From Candidatus Nomurabacteria bacterium (GTDB taxonomy: Bacteria; Patescibacteriota; Minisyncoccia; Phycocordibacterales; UBA9973): a DNA stretch of 10,380 nt. The DNA lies in assembly GCA_026395935.1 (NCBI GenBank), contig JAPLXT010000117.1, positions 1-10,380 on the forward strand. Reading direction: 5' to 3'. The translations under genes and the position numbers were made by a program. Below the pieces are notes generated by a model. It did not search any database. It saw nothing but the letters and a program-made list of their open reading frames with translations, and was not told where the DNA came from. Shown here piece after piece: positions 1 through 5,833 of this stretch (position 1 is its first letter; every line of letters begins with the position of its first letter).

Positions 1-415
1 TTGCTGATTCTTTAGATATCTCTATTTTATTTTGAATAAACTTTTCGGCTATTAAAGTAGAAGCAGAACCTACAAGCTCTATTTGGACTTTCGCATTGGG
101 GAATTTATCAGCTTCATTTATCTTTCTATGGTCAATTATCTCAATAACTTTTTCTGGAGTAACTTTCCCATCAAGCCCACTCAGTTCGCTTGAATCAACT
201 AAAATTACTTTTTCAAAATTATCTGTATTATCAATTTGTTTTGGGTATGATATATTAAATCTATCTAAAATATATTTAGCTTCATCATGGGGGACACCAA
301 TAGTGCCAACAGTTGTATTCTCGCCTATCTTGTTTAAATACTCAGAATAAGCAATGGCTCCTGCAACTGCATCAATGTCTGGACTCACATATCCTGTAAT
401 AAGTACTGGCTTCAT
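1..415 (-). CDS. DHH-family phosphoesterase, family II pyrophosphatase-like (partial, C-terminus missing)
   Basis: Only the first 138 codons lie in the window; the gene continues past the left edge. The translation starts MKPVLITGYVSPDIDAV and follows the N-terminal DHH domain of manganese-dependent (family II) inorganic pyrophosphatases in order: the first metal motif at residues 8-15 (GYVSPDID), the second at 72-77 (LVDSSE), the DHH motif region at 93-98 (IIDHRK), and the VGSAST segment at 115-120. Known members cleave pyrophosphate to phosphate in the cytoplasm using Mn2+. Three usual ligand or active-site positions differ: Tyr9 for the first His, Ser-Ser for His-Asn after Asp74, and Arg97 for the second His of DHH. 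Pyrophosphatase activity is therefore uncertain, and another DHH phosphoesterase role is possible. The ATG at 415 lies 2 bases after the stop of the DUF1653 gene, so it is probably the last visible member of that operon. No Shine-Dalgarno sequence precedes it. Confidence 0.75.
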   Translation of the reverse strand, partial: MKPVLITGYVSPDIDAVAGAIAYSEYLNKIGENTTVGTIGVPHDEAKYILDRFNISYPKQIDNTDNFEKVILVDSSELSGLDGKVTPEKVIEIIDHRKINEADKFPNAKVQIELVGSASTLIAEKFIQNKIEISKESA

Positions 416-417
416 AA

Positions 418-657
418 TTATTTACTTGGTTTAATTAAAATTTCTTGTTCAATCTTTTCAAATCTCTCCATTTCCACTCCATCAACTACAACATTCCCTA
501 AGAACATCTCTTTAGGACGAGCCCAAGATACTCCATCTTCTAAATGTATATAAATAACCATCGGTTCTTGTGTCTCACTGTGAAAGCACTCCCCAATAAC
601 TTTCGCTTTAGTTCCCTTATAATGCTTATATACTGCTCCGATTTCTAATTTTTTCAT
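418..657 (-). CDS. DUF1653 family small protein
   Basis: A 79-residue protein that matches the DUF1653 pattern from memory: a G-x-x-Y-K-H-Y-K-G segment at residues 7-15, HSETQEPMVIY at 26-36, and WARPKEMF at 45-52. The family is small, soluble and widespread in bacteria; its biochemical role is not established, and none is proposed here. There is no signal peptide or membrane segment, so it should be cytoplasmic. The C-terminal third (residues 53-79) is charged and adds little beyond the core domain. It lies 4 bases downstream of murD and 2 bases upstream of the DHH phosphoesterase, so it is very likely co-transcribed with them. The region before the ATG is AT-only (aaataaatat) with no Shine-Dalgarno sequence. 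Confidence 0.8.
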   Translation of the reverse strand: MKKLEIGAVYKHYKGTKAKVIGECFHSETQEPMVIYIHLEDGVSWARPKEMFLGNVVVDGVEMERFEKIEQEILIKPSK

Positions 658-661
658 ATAT

Positions 662-1999
662 TTATTTTAACTTCTTAATAATCTTCATAAACAAATCATT
701 TCTTTCGTATTCATTATTAAACATTCCAAAAGAAGCAAATGCGGGAGAGAAAAGAATTATATCACCTTTCTTAGCTTCCGCTAAAGCACTCTTTACTATA
801 TCATTCAAATCTCTCCCAACTTCATTCTTAATTTGAATTTCATAATTACTATTTAATCTATTTGTCCCTGTCCCAGGAATCATCACTACGCTCTTACAAT
901 TCTCATTTACAATTTTTACAAAATTTTCTAATGAAAGCCCTTTATCAGCTCCACCACAAATTAAAATTATATTTTTCTTTTTACTTTTTAATGCTTCTAT
1001 GCCAGCGATTGTGGCTTCTGGTGTTGTCGCATTATTATCATTATAGATTTTTATGCCTTTATAAGTTTTAAGCAATTGAAGTCTACCTTCCAATCCTTCA
1101 AATTTTGACACAACTTTTTTAATTTTAGCTTCTGGAATTCCTAATACTTCTGCAACTTTTACTGCACAAGCTAGATTATTCCTATGGTGATCCCCTTTTA
1201 CATTGAACTTCCAAGTATCAACATTTTTTTTGTCTACAACAATCAATTTACTATTTATATATTCTTTCTTTATCCACTTCTTCATATCTGGCAAGATTAT
1301 TAATGTATCATCTTTCTTTTGAAATTTAAAAATATTTGTTTTATCTCCAAAATACTTATCCATGTCATCTTTATAATAATTCATATGATCAGGCATGAAA
1401 GTCGTGAAAACAGAAATATGTGGAGAAAGTTTTGCCTCCCCAAACCCTTGCAGTTGCCAAGAATCAAGCTCGCAAACTAGTATATCTCCATCTTTTACTT
1501 TTTTAAGTAACGGCAAAGTAGCAACTCCGCGAAGATTTCCCCCAATATATACATTCTTTTTCAAAAACTTTTCATTTGCTTTAAGAATTTCATATATAAG
1601 AGTCGTAGTCATCGATTTGCCTCTTGTACCAGTTACTCCTATTATCATTATACTTGGTGCAGTTTTTGCAAAAAGAGAAACATCCATCTCAACTGGAATA
1701 TTATTTTTCTTTGCCTCTTTTATATAAATAGAATCAAGAGGCACGCCAGCAGCTTTCATAATCATGTCCCTACCACGGAAATCTTCTAATCGGTGTTCGC
1801 CTAATACAAATTTAATATCTGGAAATTTCTCAAGTGCTTTAAGCGACGTCGTGAGCTTTTCATTTTTTTTCAAATCCGTGACTATCAAGTCCGCCCCACA
1901 TTCAGCCAAGAATTTGGTATACCCAATCCCCCTCCCCAAAAGCCCCAACCCCATAATGGTAATTTTCTTGCCCTTAAATTGTTGTTTATAATTTTGCAT
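662..1999 (-). CDS. murD: MurD-type UDP-N-acetylmuramoyl-L-alanine--glutamate ligase
   Basis: A Mur ligase of 445 residues, normal for MurD. It joins glutamate to UDP-MurNAc-L-Ala with ATP in the cytoplasm, the second amino-acid step of peptidoglycan stem synthesis. Domains in order: an N-terminal Rossmann-like UDP-binding domain (about 1-115) with a glycine-rich GLGLLGRG motif at 17-24; a central ATPase domain with P-loop GVTGTRGKS at 121-129, a CELDSWQL motif at 176-183 (catalytic Glu177), His205, and the probable carbamylated Lys220; and a C-terminal domain (about 300-445) with YNDNNATTPEAT at 319-330 and SPAFASFGMF at 418-427. Oddities: Arg126 replaces the usual Asn of TNGK, and the usual lysine of the NDSKAT motif is Asn. 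GLEGR also replaces GLxHR at 302-306. These may be lineage variants, but they leave glutamate stereospecificity open. The ATG is 1 base after the upstream zinc-ribbon stop codon, and a weak AGGA lies about 11 bases before it. Confidence 0.88.
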   Translation of the reverse strand: MQNYKQQFKGKKITIMGLGLLGRGIGYTKFLAECGADLIVTDLKKNEKLTTSLKALEKFPDIKFVLGEHRLEDFRGRDMIMKAAGVPLDSIYIKEAKKNNIPVEMDVSLFAKTAPSIMIIGVTGTRGKSMTTTLIYEILKANEKFLKKNVYIGGNLRGVATLPLLKKVKDGDILVCELDSWQLQGFGEAKLSPHISVFTTFMPDHMNYYKDDMDKYFGDKTNIFKFQKKDDTLIILPDMKKWIKKEYINSKLIVVDKKNVDTWKFNVKGDHHRNNLACAVKVAEVLGIPEAKIKKVVSKFEGLEGRLQLLKTYKGIKIYNDNNATTPEATIAGIEALKSKKKNIILICGGADKGLSLENFVKIVNENCKSVVMIPGTGTNRLNSNYEIQIKNEVGRDLNDIVKSALAEAKKGDIILFSPAFASFGMFNNEYERNDLFMKIIKKLK

Positions 2000-2000
2000 A

Positions 2001-3710
2001 TTAATTAAATTCCTGCTGATAACACTTCTCGCAGTATACTATTTCAGGACGACTTGGTGAATATGGTGTATTTATATCTAAACCACATTTATCACAAATC
2101 CTATCATATAATAATGGTTTATTAGTCCTATTAAATCTGCGATTATGTCTACATTTTGGGCAAGAGTGCGGAACTGGTTGATTAATTTTTTCAAGTAATT
2201 CAATTTCAATCTCATTAATATTATATGCCTTATCACAAGTACTACATTGTATAACTTCCTGTTTTATTGTTTCTGATATATCACTAAATGTTTGAGGTAA
2301 TGATTCTTCATTACAAGTAACATAATATATTTGTTTAGGAATATCACACCAGTTATAATCTGATGCTAGAACTTCTATTTTAGAAAGTGGATTATATTCA
2401 TAAGCCATAGTTTCACTATACCCATATGGAGACAATTCTGGTGGTAAAAATTCTCCATAAGTGTAAATATGCCCCACTTTAGATTTCCAAGGATTAGCTT
2501 TCATATCAGTAATAATTTTTTCTTTTAATTTAAAATATTCTTCTTTTGTATATTGTTTATTTAAAATACAATATTGTTTTCTTTTTAAATTTACACAACC
2601 AAAACAATCCTTTCCTTGCACGCAATAAAAAGAATATTCTATGTTTTGTGCATTGGGCCAACATTCAGCACAGAATTTATTATTATAAGCTCCTTCACCA
2701 ACTATATAACATTCATAAAGCAAAGAAGAATCCCTTCCCCAGCCAGTATAATCATAACAATCTTTTGCTCCTTTAATTGATAAATATTGAGCATATCTAC
2801 AATCTTCTGCTCCAGAAACAAGAAAAGAATTTCTAGTATTTTTAGATTCATATACATATTCTCCTGTAACATTAATATTTAGACTATTTCCATGATAAGA
2901 TCGTTTGGGGTTTTTAATCCAAAATTTTTCAGATTGCTCTTTTAATTTTTGTTGATTATCATATGAATCAAGATTTAATTTTTTTATTTTTTCAAAATAC
3001 TCATCTTTTGTATATTTAATATTTTCAATATAATAATTTTTATTTCTTAAATTTACACAACCAACGCAATCTGTACATCCATAACATGATTGGCAAAAAA
3101 AACAGTTTACACAACTATCTAATTCTTCACTCCATGTACAGTTATAACATTTATAAATTCCAACACATTCATAACACAACTCTGATTCCCTAGCCCTATA
3201 ACAATCAAGGCAATCTTTATTTTTATAAGTCAAGACTGTATAGGCACAATGTTCATCATAACCAGCGTAAATAGTCATAAAACAATTTTTTTGGTAAGAA
3301 GCATTATTTGTATATTTTGTATTAACAAGAGATGGATATAAAGATTCAAGAGCTACAAAAATAGATTTCTTTCGGAGCTCTATTAATTGTTCAAAGAATG
3401 GTCGACTAGGATCATAATCTATACCATATTCTGTACCATCCCAATTATCTTTCCACCAACATGGATTACAATACATTTTACTTTCTCCATCAGGAGGATA
3501 AAGAGCAATAGAAATCTCGCCGCATGAATCACAAGGTTTTTTATAAAATGTTGAAAGATTACCAAACAACATTCTTCTTATCATCCTACAATATGGACAA
3601 AATGTAGGAGGAGGAACTTTTATCTTTTCATAAAATGAAAAATCATCAGATTCAATAACGAAATCTTTTTTGCAATTCTGACATATTCTATTTTCTTCTT
3701 TATGTTCCAT
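2001..3710 (-). CDS. Cysteine-rich multi-zinc-ribbon protein of unknown function
   Basis: A 569-residue protein resembling conserved hypothetical zinc-ribbon proteins I associate with Parcubacteria; no function is known to me. CxxC pairs at 10/13, 38/41, 60/63 and 81/84 form an N-terminal module of two probable zinc ribbons. An equivalent C-terminal module has pairs at 489/492, 517/520, 539/542 and 560/563, with the same spacing of 28, 22 and 21 residues. Between them lies a core of roughly 300 residues rich in Cys, Tyr and Asn. It holds many CxxC pairs (for example 167/170, 179/182, 188/191, 200/203, 206/209, 212/215) and a second, less cysteine-rich half. A CxGCVNLxxK...YTKxEYF block occurs at 215-239 and again at 369-393, so the core is also duplicated. 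There is no signal peptide or membrane segment. It sits between murE and murD, 1 base before murD, which suggests co-expression with wall synthesis but does not define its role. A metal-binding scaffold or nucleic-acid-binding protein is conceivable. Confidence 0.8.
   Translation of the reverse strand: MEHKEENRICQNCKKDFVIESDDFSFYEKIKVPPPTFCPYCRMIRRMLFGNLSTFYKKPCDSCGEISIALYPPDGESKMYCNPCWWKDNWDGTEYGIDYDPSRPFFEQLIELRKKSIFVALESLYPSLVNTKYTNNASYQKNCFMTIYAGYDEHCAYTVLTYKNKDCLDCYRARESELCYECVGIYKCYNCTWSEELDSCVNCFFCQSCYGCTDCVGCVNLRNKNYYIENIKYTKDEYFEKIKKLNLDSYDNQQKLKEQSEKFWIKNPKRSYHGNSLNINVTGEYVYESKNTRNSFLVSGAEDCRYAQYLSIKGAKDCYDYTGWGRDSSLLYECYIVGEGAYNNKFCAECWPNAQNIEYSFYCVQGKDCFGCVNLKRKQYCILNKQYTKEEYFKLKEKIITDMKANPWKSKVGHIYTYGEFLPPELSPYGYSETMAYEYNPLSKIEVLASDYNWCDIPKQIYYVTCNEESLPQTFSDISETIKQEVIQCSTCDKAYNINEIEIELLEKINQPVPHSCPKCRHNRRFNRTNKPLLYDRICDKCGLDINTPYSPSRPEIVYCEKCYQQEFN
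2022..2246 (-). repeat. C-terminal double zinc-ribbon module (copy 2 of a protein-level repeat)
   Basis: This encodes residues 489-563 of the zinc-ribbon protein. The CxxC spacing is identical to the N-terminal module, and shared landmarks include a proline segment before the second pair (QPVPHSCPKC here, VPPPTFCPYC there), the Arg-Arg after it, and a YSPSRPE or YPPDGES stretch between the third and fourth pairs. Confidence 0.8.
2532..2606 (-). repeat. Core repeat block, copy 2
   Basis: This encodes residues 369-393 of the zinc-ribbon protein: a CFGCVNL motif, then KRKQYCILNK and YTKEEYF. It aligns without gaps to residues 215-239 (offset 154 residues), showing that the core is internally duplicated as well as the terminal modules. 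Confidence 0.7.
2994..3068 (-). repeat. Core repeat block, copy 1
   Basis: This encodes residues 215-239 of the zinc-ribbon protein: a CVGCVNL motif, then RNKNYYIENI and YTKDEYF. It ends the first cysteine-rich core half and leads into a charged helical-looking stretch. Confidence 0.7.
3459..3683 (-). repeat. N-terminal double zinc-ribbon module (copy 1 of a protein-level repeat)
   Basis: This encodes residues 10-84 of the zinc-ribbon protein. Four CxxC pairs are spaced 28, 22 and 21 residues apart. The copy contains CPYCRMIRR in its second pair region, CDSCG in the third and YCNPCW in the fourth. The same landmarks recur in the C-terminal copy at 2022-2246 as CPKCRHNRR, CDKCG and YCEKCY. 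The nucleotide sequences have diverged, so the duplication is old. Confidence 0.8.
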
Positions 3711-3718
3711 TTTTTAAG

Positions 3719-3750
3719 CTATTCTACAATTCTATAGAATTGTAGAATAG
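3719..3750. promoter_or_regulatory. Perfect 32-bp palindrome between murE and the zinc-ribbon gene
   Basis: Each half is 16 bases (CTATTCTACAATTCTA and its exact reverse complement) with no mismatch and no spacer. As RNA it would fold into a 14-bp stem with a UAUA loop. It starts 3 bases after the murE stop codon and ends 8 bases before the zinc-ribbon ATG, so the only leader left is CTTAAAAA, with no room for a Shine-Dalgarno sequence. In the direction of transcription the stem is followed by A residues, not U, so it does not look like an intrinsic terminator for these genes. It could be a translation-control hairpin, an RNA-processing or stability site, or a protein operator. The structure is certain; the function is inferred. 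Confidence 0.7.
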
Positions 3751-3753
3751 ATA

Positions 3754-5154
3754 TTATTTTAAATTCTTTTGTAATTCTTCCATATCATCAAAATGAGTTT
3801 TAATTCCATTTACTTCTTGATAGTTCTCATGGCCCTTACCGGCGATAAGAATAAAGTCGCCAGGGTTGGCAAGATTGCAAGCCTTTTCAATAGCATCATA
3901 TCTGTCTACTAATATATAAACCTTACCTTCAAAATATAATCCTTCTATACCTTTCTTCATTTCTTCAAGTATGGCCTCAGGCTTCTCAGTGCGTGGATTG
4001 TCTGATGTAAGTATAAGCACATCACTCAAGTCGTAGCCAATCTTTGCCATTATCGGACGCTTACTTCTATCACGATCTCCACCACAACCAACGATGGCAA
4101 TGACCTTTCCATTCTTCTTCATTTCATTTACAGTTTTCAATACATTCTCGAGAGCATCTGGGGTATGAGCATAATCAACTATGCCAGTCACTCCACTTTT
4201 TGACTTTATATATTGGAATCTTCCGGGAACTGCTTCTAGTGTTTTAATAATTTCTTTTACTTTATTTGCCTCCTGCCCCAAGATGATAGCAGTAGCATAT
4301 ACCCCCAATATATTGTAAGCATTAAATTCTCCTATTAGTTTCGTTTCAAGTCTTTCTGTGAAGTCTGCTTCTTTCTTCAAACTTAAAGTATACTTCCGAG
4401 CAAGAGTTGTACTTAGCATATAAAATCCTTTTTCATCATCTATATTTGCAATTGCAAAACCTGTAGCTGGTAGAGAATCAAAAAAACTTTTCTTTGCATC
4501 ACAATAATTCTCAATAGTCTTGTGATAATCTAAGTGATCTAATGTAAGATTGGTAAATATTCCTCCTACGAAAGAAAGTCCAGCAATTCGCTTCTCGCTT
4601 ACTGCATGTGAAGAAACTTCCATAAAACAATATTCACAACCGTTGTCTACCATTCGAGCTAATAATTCATTTAAAGTCACAGGGTCAGGCGTAGTTCGGA
4701 GGGCTTCATATGAACTATCATTTATTTTATTCACAACTGTACCGATCATCCCTGCTTTATAACCAAGGTCTCTGAAAAGCTGATGGAGAAGTGTCGCTGT
4801 GGTCGTCTTGCCATTTGTACCGGTCACACCTATTAACTTCAATTTACGAGATGGATTGTCATAGAAGTTACTTGTGATTATACCTATAGCACTGTGCGTA
4901 TCTGCGACTTTAATATAAGTGACACCAGGTTTAAATTCTTCTATATCTTTCTCGTGGACTATCGCCGTTGCTCCTTTCTCTATAACTTCATTTATAAATG
5001 AATGCCCGTCAAGCACATTGCCAGCAAGCGCCACAAAAACTGAACGCGATTCAATATTTTTTGAATTAAGTGAAGGAGAAGTTACCAGAGCTTCAAGATT
5101 TCCATGGCTCTCTAGTATTTTTACATCTTCTAATAATTCACTTAATATTTTCAT
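3754..5154 (-). CDS. murE: MurE, UDP-N-acetylmuramoyl-tripeptide synthetase, probably meso-diaminopimelate-specific
   Basis: A Mur ligase of 466 residues that adds the third amino acid to UDP-MurNAc-L-Ala-Glu using ATP, in the cytoplasm. The N-terminal domain has the MurE pattern SRSVFVALAG (36-45) followed by DGHSFI (49-54). The central ATPase domain has P-loop GVTGTNGKT (109-117), the TTPDP substrate motif (154-158), EVSSHAV (179-185), LDHLDYH (205-211) and the probable carbamylated Lys221. The C-terminal domain has PGRFQ (310-314), YAHTPDAL (328-335), CGGDRDRSKRP (357-367), DNPRTEKP (385-392) and GKGHE (439-443). DNPR is the motif known for meso-diaminopimelate enzymes, so that substrate is inferred. 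The stretch between about 255 and 275 is short against typical MurE (near 490-500 residues), so the central domain seems trimmed. The gene follows the kinase by 3 bases and is separated from the next gene by the palindrome. There is no Shine-Dalgarno sequence before the ATG (aacaaataat). Confidence 0.93.
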   Translation of the reverse strand: MKILSELLEDVKILESHGNLEALVTSPSLNSKNIESRSVFVALAGNVLDGHSFINEVIEKGATAIVHEKDIEEFKPGVTYIKVADTHSAIGIITSNFYDNPSRKLKLIGVTGTNGKTTTATLLHQLFRDLGYKAGMIGTVVNKINDSSYEALRTTPDPVTLNELLARMVDNGCEYCFMEVSSHAVSEKRIAGLSFVGGIFTNLTLDHLDYHKTIENYCDAKKSFFDSLPATGFAIANIDDEKGFYMLSTTLARKYTLSLKKEADFTERLETKLIGEFNAYNILGVYATAIILGQEANKVKEIIKTLEAVPGRFQYIKSKSGVTGIVDYAHTPDALENVLKTVNEMKKNGKVIAIVGCGGDRDRSKRPIMAKIGYDLSDVLILTSDNPRTEKPEAILEEMKKGIEGLYFEGKVYILVDRYDAIEKACNLANPGDFILIAGKGHENYQEVNGIKTHFDDMEELQKNLK

Positions 5155-5157
5155 ATA

Positions 5158-5772
5158 TTATTTGTTTAATTTTTTAAAATATAAAATTGCCTTTTCAATA
5201 TCTTCATGAACTTTTTCTATCGTCTGATTACCATTTATCTTTTTTAGAATTTTCAAATCATCAAAATATTTTATAGTTTTACTAACTTGAGTATTATGAA
5301 CTTTAATTCTTTCTTTTAATATATTTTTTGCATCTAATATTTTATAAACTTCTTTTATATTTTTATCAGCCATTCTTAATAATGATCTTTTTTGAACTTC
5401 TTTTTCTGGAAGAGTAATACAAATAACAAAAATATTTTGATTGTTTTCTTTTAATAATTTTCTAACCAACTGAGCTTCTGGCTTAAGTCTAGGCCCACCA
5501 ATAAATATTAAGTCTTTATTTTTAGATTTATTTTTAATTTGTTTAATAAGAAACTTTTTCATCAAAAACATAGGTAATGCCTTACCTTTTCCTGCTGTTC
5601 TCCTTGCCCAATCTCCATCACTACTTTTTTCTTTTAATAAATTTCGAGTATAAAGACCTGTACCAACAGGCTGTAGATTATATTTTTCTTTCAATAAATT
5701 AGCTTGCGTATCTTTACCTGAAGTCCAGACTCCCATTATTGCTAAATTAAACCCTAATCGTTCTTTTTTCAT
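5158..5772 (-). CDS. Adenylate kinase-like P-loop nucleotide kinase
   Basis: A 204-residue protein that aligns along its length with short-lid adenylate kinases. These transfer phosphate between nucleotides in the cytoplasm; the substrate here is not certain. Visible features are P-loop GVWTSGKDTQ (14-23), a GTGLYTR segment (37-43) in place of STGDLLR with the NMP-binding Arg at 43, GGPRLKPEAQ (92-101) in place of DGFPRTxxQ, an LPEKEVQKRSLLR stretch entering the lid, and a C-terminal YFDDLKILKKINGNQTIEKV segment like the end of adenylate kinases. The P-loop lacks the usual second glycine (Thr17) and has Asp21 where Gly or Ser is usual, and one lid arginine appears to be Lys. The frame stays open upstream to 6483, but that part is antisense to tsaD and is not coding. 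The ATG at 5772 has GGAAG 5 bases before it; an in-frame ATG at 5784 would add four residues. It heads the minus-strand cluster. Confidence 0.75.
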   Translation of the reverse strand: MKKERLGFNLAIMGVWTSGKDTQANLLKEKYNLQPVGTGLYTRNLLKEKSSDGDWARRTAGKGKALPMFLMKKFLIKQIKNKSKNKDLIFIGGPRLKPEAQLVRKLLKENNQNIFVICITLPEKEVQKRSLLRMADKNIKEVYKILDAKNILKERIKVHNTQVSKTIKYFDDLKILKKINGNQTIEKVHEDIEKAILYFKKLNK

Positions 5773-5798
5773 ATATACTTCCATTCTAACATAAATGA

Positions 5799-5827
5799 TA
5801 GTCAAATAAAAACCCTTATGATATAGT
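5799..5827 (+). promoter_or_regulatory. Possible promoter for the tsaD-valS cluster
   Basis: In the 61-bp divergent gap, TAGTCA (5799-5804, four of six matches to a -35 box) and TATAGT (5822-5827, five of six to a -10 box) are 17 bp apart. Initiation 6 to 7 bases after the -10 would fall at the A of the tsaD ATG (5834), giving a leaderless message; there is indeed no Shine-Dalgarno sequence. An overlapping TATGAT (5817-5822) is an alternative -10. The same bases read on the other strand give TTGACT (5800-5805), but no well-spaced -10 follows for the kinase gene. This is a weak, consensus-based call in AT-rich DNA. Confidence 0.35.
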
Positions 5828-5833
5828 GCTAAG

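Noticed and set aside
96..350. 84-codon plus-strand reading frame
   Set aside because: It lies wholly opposite the DHH phosphoesterase, whose motifs are conserved on the minus strand.
2994..3068. CRISPR-like direct repeats in the zinc-ribbon gene
   Set aside because: The two similar blocks are diverged protein-coding duplications 462 bases apart, not short, regularly spaced identical repeats.
3711..3753. Intrinsic terminator after murE
   Set aside because: The hairpin is AT-rich and is followed on the transcribed strand by CTTAAAAA, with no U tract, and the next gene starts 8 bases later.
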